Below are positions 9,093-17,977 of a DNA stretch of 64,000 nt, piece by piece; positions within the stretch are counted from its first letter, which is position 1, and the number at the start of each line of letters is the position of its first letter. The DNA is from Skermanella stibiiresistens SB22 (GTDB taxonomy: Bacteria; Pseudomonadota; Alphaproteobacteria; Azospirillales; Azospirillaceae): NCBI RefSeq assembly GCF_000576635.1, contig NZ_AVFL01000012.1:1-64000 (forward strand), written 5' to 3'. Below the pieces are notes generated by a model that was given only the letters and a program-made list of their open reading frames with translations, was not told the DNA's origin and made no database searches. The position numbers and the translations under genes were made by a program.

Positions 9093-9752
9093 ATGCCACA
9101 AGCCCCGCAACCGCAGCCCCGGAACACGCTTACGCTCACCGCCCGGCAGGAGTTGTTCTGTCAGGCCATCGCGGCCAATCTCGGTGGGGCGGAGGCGGCT
9201 CGAAGGGCGGGGTATTCTCCCAACGGCGCCAAGCAGCGCGGCGCCCACCTGATGGGCCAGCCGGCGATCCGCGTCCGCGTCGATCAACTTCGGCGCGCGC
9301 GGAGCGATCTTCACCAAGCCGATCTGGATGACGCCGCGGAGGTGGTCGAACTCATCATCTTCGAGGCCCTGGAGAAAAAGTCCCTGTCGCTGGCCCTGCG
9401 CGCGGTCGAGCTCCGGCTCAAGCTGCGTGGAGTCATCATGGACAAGCGGATCCCACACCACCACGCCGGTGCCGTCAAACACCCCGACGCCGACTACGAG
9501 GATCTCGATTTCGATCCGTCGGAGGATGACGATGTCCCGCTCGACCAGCCCCACGCCATGGCGGAGGAGGCGGAGATGGTGACCCTGGATAGTGACCTTA
9601 AGCCCAACCGCCGGCTGGCGCCTTCACCCGCTCCGGTCCCGTCCTTCCGGCCAAACCGCAAACAGCGCCGGGCGGCGCTTCACGAGAACCAGTCCAAAAA
9701 GAACCAGCCCGAGAACGGTCGGACCCGAATCCCCGTCGCCGCGCGACGCTAG
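9093..9752 (+). CDS. Phage terminase small-subunit-like protein
   Basis: 219 residues. Residues 14-60 (LTARQELFCQAIAANLGG, then AEAARRAGYS) form the helix-turn-helix seen in phage terminase small subunits, which recognise DNA at packaging start; the following KQRGAHLMGQPAIRVRVDQL also fits that family. The C-terminal third is acidic then Arg/Lys-rich and low in complexity. No large terminase, portal, integrase or capsid gene is nearby, so this is an isolated copy: a prophage remnant or a host protein that has kept the fold. Its stop overlaps that of the converging psuG gene (shared CTAG). Confidence 0.75.
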   Translation: MPQAPQPQPRNTLTLTARQELFCQAIAANLGGAEAARRAGYSPNGAKQRGAHLMGQPAIRVRVDQLRRARSDLHQADLDDAAEVVELIIFEALEKKSLSLALRAVELRLKLRGVIMDKRIPHHHAGAVKHPDADYEDLDFDPSEDDDVPLDQPHAMAEEAEMVTLDSDLKPNRRLAPSPAPVPSFRPNRKQRRAALHENQSKKNQPENGRTRIPVAARR

Positions 9753-10744
9753 TACCAGGCTCGGGTCCGGCTCAGATGCGGCTTCGGTGGCAGCGCGGTT
9801 TCGGTGCTCAGTTCCGCGTAGGCGTGGGCGATGGATGCCGCGACCGCCGCGTTGTTGCGGACCAGCGCGATGTTGGCCTCCAGGCTGGCGCCGCCCGTCA
9901 GCTCCTCGATGCGCGACAGCAGGAAGGGCGTCACGTCCTTGCCCATCACGCCGCCGGCATGGGCGTCCTCCAGGGCCTTGGCGATCGCGCCGTCGATCAT
10001 CCCTTGGTCCAGAGCCGCCGATTGCGGGATTGGGTTGGCGATCACGGCGCCGCCGTCGAGCCCCAGCTGCCATTTGGCGCGGAGGATCCGGGCGACGGTC
10101 GCCGGGTCGTCGCAGCGCGACGCCAGCTTGATGCCGCTGGTCCGGGTGTAGAAGGCGGGAAGCTCATCGGTGCCATAGCCGATCACCGGCACGCCCCGCG
10201 TCTCCAGGTATTCCACCGTCTTGGGCAAGTCCAGGATCGCCTTGGCCCCGGCGCAGACCACGGCGACATTGGTCATCGCCAACTCGTCCAGGTCGGCCGA
10301 GATGTCGAAGGTGTTCTCCGCCCCGCGATGGACACCGCCGATGCCGCCGGTCGCGAACACCGGGATTTCCGCCAGCGCCGCGCAGATCATCGTCGCGGCG
10401 ACCGTCGTCGCCCCATCGGCCCGCGTCGCCAGCGCCACCGGCAGGTCGCGCCGGCTGACCTTGATCACCTCGCGTGTGTCGCCCCCGGAGCCATCCCCCC
10501 GGCGGTTGGCCAGATGCTCGAGGTCGTCGTCGGTCAACCCGACGCGGATACGGCCGTCGAGCACCGCGATGGTCGCCGGTACGGCGCCCGCGTCGCGGAT
10601 CGTCTGCTCGACCAGCCGTGCCGTCTCCACGTTGCGGGGATACGGCATGCCGTGCGAGATGATGGTCGATTCCAGGGCGACCACGGCTTTTCGGGCCTGG
10701 AGCGCCTCGGCGACCTCGGGATGGATGGCAAGGTAATCGTGCAT
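9749..10744 (-). CDS. psuG: Pseudouridine-5'-phosphate glycosidase
   Basis: 331 residues, the normal length. It cleaves the C-C glycosidic bond of pseudouridine 5'-phosphate to uracil and ribose 5-phosphate. Family landmarks are ALESTIISHGMPYPRN near residues 24-39, FATGGIGGVHRGAENTFDIS in the middle and the NPIPQS loop near residue 240. It lies 9 bp downstream of psuK on the same strand, giving a two-gene operon that carries the whole pathway. The last four bases overlap the stop of the converging terminase-like gene. Confidence 0.95.
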   Translation of the reverse strand: MHDYLAIHPEVAEALQARKAVVALESTIISHGMPYPRNVETARLVEQTIRDAGAVPATIAVLDGRIRVGLTDDDLEHLANRRGDGSGGDTREVIKVSRRDLPVALATRADGATTVAATMICAALAEIPVFATGGIGGVHRGAENTFDISADLDELAMTNVAVVCAGAKAILDLPKTVEYLETRGVPVIGYGTDELPAFYTRTSGIKLASRCDDPATVARILRAKWQLGLDGGAVIANPIPQSAALDQGMIDGAIAKALEDAHAGGVMGKDVTPFLLSRIEELTGGASLEANIALVRNNAAVAASIAHAYAELSTETALPPKPHLSRTRAWY

Positions 10745-10753
10745 GGCCGCAGT

Positions 10754-11758
10754 TTACGCGGTTTTCCGCAAAAGTCCCGCGCGTTCGATCACGATATCGG
10801 CGCTCAGGATCGGGTTGACCGTCTCTGCCGCCTCCACCGCCCAGGCGGCGCAGGCCAGGCCAAGCCGCATCGCGTCGTCCATCGCGTGACCGCCCAGCCG
10901 CCCGAAAATCACGCCGGCGATCAGCGCGTCTCCAGCACCGGTCACCTCGTTGACGTCCACTGGGGGCGGCAGGAAGAAATCGTAGTCGAACGGCGACGCG
11001 ACGAAGGCGCCCTCCCGGCCGCGCGTGATCACCACGCTGCCGACGCCGCCGCACATCAGGCGATAACCCGCCTCGCAGACATCCAGCGGCGCGCGGATCG
11101 GAATGTGCGACAGGTACGACGCCTCGTCGCCATTGGCGAACAGCGTGTCGATGCCGCCCAGGATGCCTTGCAGCCGCGCCGCGTTGGCGACCGATACGCA
11201 ATCAACATAAACGGTGCAGTCCCTCGGCTTCCGCCGCAGCAGCAGGCGGAGCGATTCCGCCGGCAGGTTGCAGTCGATGAACCAGACCGGGATGCGCTCC
11301 AGCCTCGGCAACAGCGGCTCGATGTGCTCCACCGTCAGCTCGTCATAGATCGCCATGTCGGCCAAACCCACGACCAACTCGCCGCCCCGGTCCATCAACG
11401 CGGTATAGGACGCCGTCGGCGCCGTCGTGGAGCAGGAGCAGCCATCGACGCCGATGCCGGCGTCCGTCAGCGACGCCAGCACGGCGTCACCCTCGCGGTC
11501 GGCGCCGACGCGGCTGACCAGGGTGACGGAAAGGCCGAGTCTCGCCAGGTTCTCCGCGACGTTGCGGGCGACCCCTCCCATGCCGACCCGCATGCTCACG
11601 GGGTTCGAACTGCCGGGAACGACGGGACCAGCCGCGACCGCCTTGCGATCGACATGGGCCGCTCCGATGCACGCCACCATGGGGGCAACCATCAGGGGAT
11701 CGTCCCTCCAGGGATAGGCCCCGGGGTCTGCCGAGTCTCGCGGTGCGGGCGGCTCCAT
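10754..11758 (-). CDS. psuK: Pseudouridine kinase (PfkB/ribokinase family)
   Basis: 334 residues from the ATG at 11758. It phosphorylates pseudouridine to the 5'-phosphate used by PsuG. The N-terminal ACIGAAHVDRK motif and the GGVARNVAENLARLG segment are typical of PfkB nucleoside kinases, and VTGAGDALIAG near the C terminus carries the catalytic Asp and anion hole. The start is uncertain: GGAGG lies 11 bases before this ATG, while a more upstream ATG (11806) and ones further inside also fit the frame. Assignment as PsuK rather than ribokinase rests partly on the adjacent psuG. Confidence 0.88.
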   Translation of the reverse strand: MEPPAPRDSADPGAYPWRDDPLMVAPMVACIGAAHVDRKAVAAGPVVPGSSNPVSMRVGMGGVARNVAENLARLGLSVTLVSRVGADREGDAVLASLTDAGIGVDGCSCSTTAPTASYTALMDRGGELVVGLADMAIYDELTVEHIEPLLPRLERIPVWFIDCNLPAESLRLLLRRKPRDCTVYVDCVSVANAARLQGILGGIDTLFANGDEASYLSHIPIRAPLDVCEAGYRLMCGGVGSVVITRGREGAFVASPFDYDFFLPPPVDVNEVTGAGDALIAGVIFGRLGGHAMDDAMRLGLACAAWAVEAAETVNPILSADIVIERAGLLRKTA

Positions 11759-11883
11759 GGGGTAAGCATCCTCCTTCGTCGAATCCTTCCAAAGAATAGG
11801 ATGCACTTAGAACGGGTGATACCGCAAGCGTCGGTTAAACGCTGGGTTTGGCTTTTTCGCGCTCTGTTGCCCATATATCTCCC

Positions 11884-13002
11884 ATGACCTCTTCAAGCGC
11901 CCTCCCTCCCGCGTTCCCGCCCGAGTCCTGGATCAAGGTCCTGCCACAGGGACTCTATGTCGAGCCTGGGAACTTCTTCGTCGATCCCGTCCGCCCGGCG
12001 GAGCGCGCCGTCATCACCCATGGACACGCCGACCACGCGCGTCCCGGCAACATCAAGGTCCTGGCGACGCCCGACACGCTCGCCATCATGCGGGCGCGCT
12101 ACGGCGATGGGGCGGGATCGTCGCTCCAGCCGCTACCCTACGGCGAGCGTCTGCGGATCGGCGAGGTCGATGTCCGCTTCGTTCCCGCCGGCCATGTGCT
12201 GGGCAGCGCCCAGGCCGTCCTGGAATACCGGGGGTGCAGGATCGTCGTCTCCGGCGATTACAAGCGGCGATCCGACCCGACCTGCGCGCCGTTCGAGCCG
12301 GTGCCCTGCGACGTCTTCGTGACCGAGGCCACCTTCGGTCTGCCGGTGTTCCGCCATCCTCCCGACGGCCGCGAGATCGCCCGGCTGCTCCACTCGGTGG
12401 AGTTGTTTCCCGAGCGCAGTCACGTGGTCGGCGCCTACGCGCTCGGCAAATGCCAGCGGGTGATCGCGCTGATCCGGCGGGCCGGCTACGACAAGCCGAT
12501 CTTCCTGCACGGGGCCCACATCCCGCTTTGCAACCTCTACCGCGAACTTGGCGTCGATCTGGGCGAGTTGGTGCCTGCGACGGGGCTCAAGAAAGACGCC
12601 TTCGTCGGTGGCATCGTCATGGCGCCGCCCTCCGCCGTGGCCGACCGCTGGGCCCGCCGCCTGCCGGATCCCGTGATCTGCATGGCGTCGGGCTGGATGA
12701 CGGTGCGCCAGCGCGCCCGCCAGCGCGGCGTCGAACTGCCCTTGGTCATCTCCGACCACGCCGACTGGGACGAGTTGTGCCAGACGATCGAGGATGTGGG
12801 GGCGCCCGAGCTTTGGGTCACCCATGGCCGGGAGGAGGCTTTGGTCCACCACGCCACCGGCCGGGGCATCCGCGCCCGCGCGCTGGCGCTCGTCGGGTTC
12901 GACGAGGAAGGGCAAGGCGAGTTGCCGGATGTCGAGCACCCGCCGACCCATGACGCCAATCCGGGGACGAAGCCCGGACTTGGGCAGGGAGCCCTGTTGT
13001 GA
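11884..13002 (+). CDS. Ligase-associated DNA exonuclease (metallo-beta-lactamase fold)
   Basis: 372 residues. The metal-binding motif THGHADH (residues 45-51) near the N terminus marks the beta-lactamase/beta-CASP nuclease fold, and the C-terminal segment VISDHADWDEL followed by LWVTHG matches the bacterial exonuclease family found beside ATP-dependent ligases. Members are thought to process DNA ends in repair. The ATG at 11884 is chosen because homologues begin just ahead of PESWIKVLPQGLYV. The stop overlaps the ligase start (GTGA), so the two are translationally coupled. Confidence 0.9.
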   Translation: MTSSSALPPAFPPESWIKVLPQGLYVEPGNFFVDPVRPAERAVITHGHADHARPGNIKVLATPDTLAIMRARYGDGAGSSLQPLPYGERLRIGEVDVRFVPAGHVLGSAQAVLEYRGCRIVVSGDYKRRSDPTCAPFEPVPCDVFVTEATFGLPVFRHPPDGREIARLLHSVELFPERSHVVGAYALGKCQRVIALIRRAGYDKPIFLHGAHIPLCNLYRELGVDLGELVPATGLKKDAFVGGIVMAPPSAVADRWARRLPDPVICMASGWMTVRQRARQRGVELPLVISDHADWDELCQTIEDVGAPELWVTHGREEALVHHATGRGIRARALALVGFDEEGQGELPDVEHPPTHDANPGTKPGLGQGALL

Positions 13003-14567
13003 AGCGTTTCGCCGAATTGATCGATTCCCTGATATTCACCCCGTCGCGCAACGGCAAGATCCGGCTGATGGGAGACTACTTCACCCACACGCCCGATCCG
13101 GAGCGCGGCATCGCGCTGGCCGCGCTGACCGGCGGGCTGACCTTCACCGACGCCAAGCCGGCGGCGCTGCGCAATCTCGTCATGACGCGGGTCGATCCCG
13201 TGCTGTACGGCTGGTCCTATGATTTCGTCGGCGACACGGCGGAGACCATCTCGCTGATCTGGCCGCCGCGTCCGGGAGCCAACCGCGAGCCGACCCTGAC
13301 CGAGGTGGTCGAGACGCTGGCCGAGACCAAGCGCGCCGACGTGCCGAAGCTGGTGGAGCGCTGGCTCGACGCGCTCGACGCCCAGGGCCGCTACGCCCTG
13401 ATCAAGCTGATCACCGGTTCGCTGCGGATCGGCGTCTCGGCCCGCCTCGCCAAGACGGCTCTGGCGGAATGGGGCGGCCAGCCGGTCGATGACATCGAGG
13501 AGGTCTGGCACGGGTTGACGCCGCCCTACCTGCCGCTGTTCGCGTGGCTGGAAGGCCGGGAGGAGCGGCCCGCCGTCGGGGAGGGCGCCGGGTTCCGTCC
13601 GCTGATGCTGGCCTCTCCCCTGGAGGATGTCGACATCGCGGCGCTCGAGGCGTCGATCTACCGGGCGGAATGGAAGTGGGACGGCATCCGGGTGCAGTTG
13701 GTCGCGCGCGGCGGCGAGTGCCGGATCTACTCCCGCACCGGCGACGACATCGGCCCGGCCTTTCCCGACATTCTCGACGCGATGGAGTTCGACGCCGTGC
13801 TCGACGGCGAGTTGCTGGTGCTGCGCGATGGCGTGGTGGCGCCGTTCAACGATCTTCAGCAAAGGCTCAACCGCAAGGCCGTCACGGGCAAGATGCTGCT
13901 GGACTATCCAGCCTATGTGCGGCTTTACGACATCCTGTTCGAGGGTCCCGAGGACCTGCGGCAACTCGGCTTCGAGGAACGCCGCCAGCGGCTGGAGGCT
14001 TGGTACGCCAGGACCACGCCGCGTCGGATGGATCTGTCGCCCATGCTGCCGTTCGAGACATGGGACGAGTTGGCCGAGCTGCGGAACGGCGCCCGCGAGA
14101 ACGCGATCGAAGGCCTGATGCTGAAGCGGTTCGACAGCGCCTATGTCGCCGGTCGGCCGAAAGGCCCGTGGTTCAAATGGAAGCGCGGCGCGCTGACGCT
14201 CGACACCGTGCTGATGTACGCCCAGCGCGGCCATGGCAAGCGGTCGTCGTTCTACTCCGACTACACGTTCGGCGCCTGGAAGGGCGATGACCTGGTGCCG
14301 GTCGGCAAGGCCTATTCGGGCTTCACCGACGAGGAGCTGGGGATGCTCGACCGCTGGGTCCGCAACCACACGACCAAGCGCTATGGCCCGGTGCGCGAGG
14401 TCGAACAGGGGCTGGTGCTGGAGGTGGCGTTCGATAGCGTCCATCGCTCGACCCGCCACAAGAGCGGCGTCGCGATGCGATTTCCCCGCGTCTCCCGCAT
14501 TCGCTGGGACAAGCCACCGCACGAGGCGGACCGGCTGGAGACGCTGGAACGATTGATCGTGGAATGA
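12999..14567 (+). CDS. ATP-dependent DNA ligase (cisplatin-damage-response/LigC-like family)
   Basis: 522 residues starting at GTG. It seals nicks using ATP. The adenylated lysine is Lys226 in AEWKWDGIRVQ, with motif III at VLDGELLV (about 267-274), and the C-terminal OB domain ends in RFPRVSRIRWDK. The long N-terminal DNA-binding domain beginning MKRFAELIDSLIFTPSRNGK is characteristic of this bacterial family. In many genomes it sits in a four-gene set with the exonuclease, an Lhr-type helicase and a phosphoesterase; here only the exonuclease is adjacent. A strong hairpin follows the stop. Confidence 0.93.
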   Translation: MKRFAELIDSLIFTPSRNGKIRLMGDYFTHTPDPERGIALAALTGGLTFTDAKPAALRNLVMTRVDPVLYGWSYDFVGDTAETISLIWPPRPGANREPTLTEVVETLAETKRADVPKLVERWLDALDAQGRYALIKLITGSLRIGVSARLAKTALAEWGGQPVDDIEEVWHGLTPPYLPLFAWLEGREERPAVGEGAGFRPLMLASPLEDVDIAALEASIYRAEWKWDGIRVQLVARGGECRIYSRTGDDIGPAFPDILDAMEFDAVLDGELLVLRDGVVAPFNDLQQRLNRKAVTGKMLLDYPAYVRLYDILFEGPEDLRQLGFEERRQRLEAWYARTTPRRMDLSPMLPFETWDELAELRNGARENAIEGLMLKRFDSAYVAGRPKGPWFKWKRGALTLDTVLMYAQRGHGKRSSFYSDYTFGAWKGDDLVPVGKAYSGFTDEELGMLDRWVRNHTTKRYGPVREVEQGLVLEVAFDSVHRSTRHKSGVAMRFPRVSRIRWDKPPHEADRLETLERLIVE

Positions 14568-14579
14568 AATGGTCACATG

Positions 14580-14612
14580 GATCGGGGGTGGCCAAGCTGG
14601 CCACCCCCGATC
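14580..14612. terminator. Bidirectional hairpin between ligase and yciF-like genes
   Basis: Perfect 15-bp arms (14580-14594 and 14598-14612) with loop AGC; the core is GGGGGTGGCCA. It lies between two convergent genes, 12 bp after the ligase stop and 51 bp after the stop of the other. No T-run on either side, but the stem is very stable. Confidence 0.7.
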
Positions 14613-14662
14613 AACGAACTCAAGCCCAGCGATTCCAGGCCCGGGAATCCCAGGTGCTGGGA

Positions 14663-15163
14663 TCAGGCGGCGGCCTTCATGGCCTTCTTGTTGATGCCGC
14701 CGACGGCCAGCTTGTTCAGGAGCTCGTCGGTCTTCTTCTCCTCCGCCAGGGTCTCACCAAGCAGTGTCGCGACCTCGTCCAGACCGCAAGCCTGCGCCAG
14801 GGCATGGACGGTGCCATAGCCGGCGATCTCGTAATGCTCGACCTTCTGCGCGGCCGCGATCAGGCCGACGTCGAGCAGTTCCGGCGAAAGGCCCATCTCC
14901 ATGAGTTCCTTGGCCTCTTCGACCAAGCCTTCCATGGCGTGGCAATGCTTGCCGCGGGTCCGCGTGTCGAGCTTCTCGAACACCTGCTCCAGGCGCTCGA
15001 TCTGCCCTTGCGTTTCCTCGAGATGCTGCTGGAAAGCCTGCTTCAGCTTCTCGTCGGTCGCGGCCCGCGCCATCTTCGGCAGGGCGCGGGTGAGCTGCTT
15101 CTCGGCATGGTAGATGTCGCGCAGTTCGTCGATCAAAAGGTCCTGAATATTCTTGACAGCCAC
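14663..15163 (-). CDS. YciF/YciE-type ferritin-like protein (DUF892)
   Basis: 166 residues, the usual length. It opens with the family's IQDLLIDELRDIYHAEKQL and carries Glu and His residues spread over four helices (EETQGQIERLEQVF, KVEHYEIAGYGT, LAEEKKTDELL) as expected for a di-iron ferritin-like bundle. Relatives are induced by osmotic or general stress; their biochemical role is not settled. A candidate EcfG-type promoter lies 73-97 bp upstream of the ATG, which fits stress control. The gene stands alone. Confidence 0.92.
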   Translation of the reverse strand: MAVKNIQDLLIDELRDIYHAEKQLTRALPKMARAATDEKLKQAFQQHLEETQGQIERLEQVFEKLDTRTRGKHCHAMEGLVEEAKELMEMGLSPELLDVGLIAAAQKVEHYEIAGYGTVHALAQACGLDEVATLLGETLAEEKKTDELLNKLAVGGINKKAMKAAA

Positions 15164-15235
15164 GATGTGCTCCTTTGGCGGGGATTATACGTTCGAGGTA
15201 CCGCGGGGCTTTTCCCGCCGCGTTCGAACACCCCC

Positions 15236-15260
15236 AACAGCCGGTTGACGGGACGGTTCC
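15236..15260 (-). promoter_or_regulatory. Candidate EcfG (general stress sigma) promoter for the yciF-like gene
   Basis: On the minus strand, GGAAC (15260-15256) is followed after 16 bases by TGTT (15239-15236). The alphaproteobacterial general-stress consensus is GGAAC-N16/17-(C/T)GTT. Distance to the ATG (about 65 nt of leader) and the stress-type gene fit well. Pattern match only. Confidence 0.5.
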
Positions 15261-15566
15261 CGTGATGGCGATCGGATCGGCGCGCCGACGCATGGCAGAT
15301 CCTCCGCCGACGATGGGCGAGTGAAAGGAGCGTCCATGAGGCTAAAAGGAACGTCAGGGTAGTATTTCACCCCTCTAGTATCTTCTGGAGAAACTGAAAA
15401 CTCCCCGCGCGAAACAACAATGCAAAATTTTTAATCAGTCCAGGTGGAAAGATGGATGCACCCATTCGTCTAGCGCATTTGATCTGTCAAGACCCTGTCA
15501 CAATCTAGCAGGCAACGTGTTGAAGCAGACAAGTCTCAGTTAATCGAGCGGGGAGTACTTAGCGTC
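15261..15566. other. Gene-free stretch before the transglutaminase-like gene
   Basis: About 300 bp with no plausible gene on either strand. An AT-rich part (15360-15450) stands out against the high-GC surroundings and may hold a promoter for the rightward gene; I cannot fix a -35/-10 pair with confidence. Confidence 0.4.
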
Positions 15567-16421
15567 GTGTCCATCATGACTTCACCTATTTGGGTAGAGA
15601 ATACCGATCCCGGAATCGTCATCAAGGCCGGTTATGAGCTTTCGATCGAAGTGCCGCAGCCGACCACGGTCGTCCTGGCCCTTGGGATCCATCCCAGCCG
15701 CCAGCACACCCTGCTGAAGCGCGACTTCGTGGAATCCTACCCGCCAGCGCCCTTCGACGAGTTCATCGATGGTTTCGGCAACCGTTGCACCCGCTTCGTG
15801 CTCCAGCCCGGCGCCACAACCTTCCGCTCGATCGGCTTGGTGCGCGACGGCGGTGTGCCGAATGGCCGCCCCTATGGCGCGCGCCAGCACGAGGTCAGCG
15901 AACTGCCGCCGGAGGTCCTGCAATTCCTCTACGGCAGCCGGTACTGCGAGACGGACCTGTTGTCGCAGGCGGCCTGGGACCTGTTCGGCTGGACCCAGGG
16001 CGGCTTCGACCGGGTGCAGGCGATCTGCGACTGGGTCAACGCCAATGTCCAGTTCGGCTACCAGCACGCCCGCAATACCCGGACCGCGTTCGAGGCCTTC
16101 AACGAGCGTCGGGGCGTCTGCCGCGATTTCGCGCATCTGTCCGTCGCCTTGTGCCGCGCGATGAACATCCCGGCCCGCTTCGTCAACGGCTACCTGGGCG
16201 ATATCGGGATCGCGCCGAACCCCAGCCCGATGGATTTCAACGCTTGGTTCGAGGCTTATCTGGACGGCCAATGGCACACCTTCGACGCGCGCCACAACCA
16301 GCCGCGCATCGGCAGGATCGATATCGCCAAGGGCCGGGACGCCGCCGATGTCGCGATGATTACGACCTTCGGGCCGCATCGGCTCAATAGTTTCCTTGTC
16401 TGGACCGAGCAGGTCGCCTGA
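15567..16421 (+). CDS. Transglutaminase-like family protein
   Basis: 284 residues. The N-terminal third is a beta-rich domain; the transglutaminase/protease core follows with Cys185 in ERRGVCRDFAHLSVALC and Asp240 in WHTFDARHN. The place where many family members have the catalytic His before Ala-Trp reads MDFNAWFEAYL (Asn225), so a standard triad is not visible; related proteins of this subgroup may also lack it. Start GTG at 15567 is preferred over ATG 15576 because GGGGAG lies 11 bases before it. Protease, amidase or cross-linking activity cannot be told apart. Confidence 0.85.
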   Translation: MSIMTSPIWVENTDPGIVIKAGYELSIEVPQPTTVVLALGIHPSRQHTLLKRDFVESYPPAPFDEFIDGFGNRCTRFVLQPGATTFRSIGLVRDGGVPNGRPYGARQHEVSELPPEVLQFLYGSRYCETDLLSQAAWDLFGWTQGGFDRVQAICDWVNANVQFGYQHARNTRTAFEAFNERRGVCRDFAHLSVALCRAMNIPARFVNGYLGDIGIAPNPSPMDFNAWFEAYLDGQWHTFDARHNQPRIGRIDIAKGRDAADVAMITTFGPHRLNSFLVWTEQVA

Positions 16422-16540
16422 TATCCCTCCCCGGGTCATGATGACAAGTCGGCCCCCGATGTGTTGATGCCAGACACATCGCAAGAATGACCGATGGCGC
16501 ATGAACGACTGATGGGCGCGCGGCCCAGGGGAGGACCGGT

Positions 16541-17893
16541 ATGACCCAAAGCTTTGACATCGTCGTGGTGGGGACCGGCGTCGCCGGAACGGCCATCGCG
16601 CGGGGGTGCCGGGCGGCGGGTCTGTCGGTCGCCATCGTGGACGAGCTGCCCTATGGCGGCACCTGCCAGTTGCGCGGCTGCGATCCCAAGAAGGTGCTCC
16701 GCGCGGCGGTCGAACCGGTCTCGGGCATGGAACAGCTGGAGGAGTTGGGTATCTTCGGCGCTCCGGTCACGCCGGATTGGCGTTCCATGATGGCGTTCAA
16801 GCGCCGCTTCACGGACCCGGTCACGCCGGGCAAGGAAGCGGCCTTCGCCGAGGCCGGCATCGCCAAGTTCCATGGCACGGCCCGCTTCGCCGATCCCGAC
16901 ACCCTAATGGTTGGCGACACCGTCTTGAAAGGCGGCCACTTCGCGCTGGCCGCCGGCTCCAGGCCGGCCGACCTGCCGATCGACGGCGCGGAGTTGTTGC
17001 TCCACAGCGACGGCTTCATGGCGCTGGACACGTTGCCACGCCGCATCGTACTGGTCGGCGGTGGCTACATCGCGATGGAGTTCGCCCATATCGCCGTCCG
17101 CGCCGGGGCCGAGGTGACGATGCTCCAGCGTGGCGAACGGCTGCTGGACGGCTTCGATCCCGACTTGGTCGACCTGCTGGTCGAACGGACCCACGACATG
17201 CCGGTGGACATCCGCGTCGGCACCGCCGCCACCGCGATCGAGCGGGTGGGCGAGGGGTATCGCGTCCACGCCGACCAGGAGGGGCGGGCGCTGCGATTCG
17301 AATCCGATCTGGTGGTCCACGCCGCCGGGCGCGCACCCAACCTGGACGGTCTCGATCTCCAAGCCGGCGGCGTCGCCTTCGGCAAGCGCGGCATCGAGGT
17401 CGACGACCATCTCCGCAGCGTCAGCAACCCCCGTGTCTTCGCCGCCGGCGACGCCGCCGCGTCGGGCATGCCGCTGACGCCGAAGGCCAGTCACGACGCC
17501 GCCGTGGTCGTCGCCAACCTGACCCGGGGTGGTCACTCGCGGCGGGTCGACTACACCGCCATGCCAAGCGTCGTCTTCTCGCTGCCGCCGCTCGCCCGCG
17601 TCGGTCTGCTGGAGGAGGAGGCGCTTCATCAGGGGCTTGGCTTCCGGGTCAACCACGCGGTCACGGACGGCTGGTTCAGCGCCAAGCGGCTCAACGAGAC
17701 CTGCTCCGGTCACAAGGTCCTGATCGAGGAGGGCACCGGCAGGATCCTGGGCGCCCATCTCGTTGGTCCCCACGCCGACGAGGTGATCAACCTTTTCGCC
17801 CTGGCGATCCGCCATGGCATCACGGCGGAAGGGCTGGCAGAGACCCCTTACTCCTATCCGACCAGCGGCTCGGACGTCGCCTCCATGGTCTAA
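16541..17893 (+). CDS. NAD(P)/FAD-dependent disulfide oxidoreductase (glutathione-reductase-like)
   Basis: 450 residues. N-terminal FAD site VVVGTGVAG (8-16), redox-active disulfide Cys42/Cys47 in GGTCQLRGCDPKK, second Rossmann motif VLVGGGYIAMEF near 170 and a C-terminal dimer domain. The C terminus reads YSYPTSGSD where glutathione and lipoamide reductases have the catalytic His-Pro, so the active-site base from the partner subunit is replaced by Tyr. Similar YPT-type reductases act on thiols, metals or unknown disulfides. A real reductase, substrate unknown. Confidence 0.88.
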   Translation: MTQSFDIVVVGTGVAGTAIARGCRAAGLSVAIVDELPYGGTCQLRGCDPKKVLRAAVEPVSGMEQLEELGIFGAPVTPDWRSMMAFKRRFTDPVTPGKEAAFAEAGIAKFHGTARFADPDTLMVGDTVLKGGHFALAAGSRPADLPIDGAELLLHSDGFMALDTLPRRIVLVGGGYIAMEFAHIAVRAGAEVTMLQRGERLLDGFDPDLVDLLVERTHDMPVDIRVGTAATAIERVGEGYRVHADQEGRALRFESDLVVHAAGRAPNLDGLDLQAGGVAFGKRGIEVDDHLRSVSNPRVFAAGDAAASGMPLTPKASHDAAVVVANLTRGGHSRRVDYTAMPSVVFSLPPLARVGLLEEEALHQGLGFRVNHAVTDGWFSAKRLNETCSGHKVLIEEGTGRILGAHLVGPHADEVINLFALAIRHGITAEGLAETPYSYPTSGSDVASMV

Positions 17894-17977
17894 GCCCAAA
17901 TAGATAATAAAATTTGATTTAATATCGAACGGTTCTCACGGTATTGTCTCCTCGAAAGATTGGAGGAGGCTTTGGTG

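Noticed and set aside
8687-9139. 150-codon open frame on the minus strand, possibly a decayed gene
   Set aside because: No recognisable family and it overlaps the start of the terminase-like gene; listed only as part of the empty stretch.
9776-11887. Long rightward open frame opposite psuG and psuK
   Set aside because: Antisense shadow caused by GC-rich third positions of the two real genes; Arg/His/Asp-rich composition is typical of such frames.
12537-14576. Long leftward open frame opposite the exonuclease and ligase
   Set aside because: Shadow frame; the real genes on the plus strand have full family motifs.
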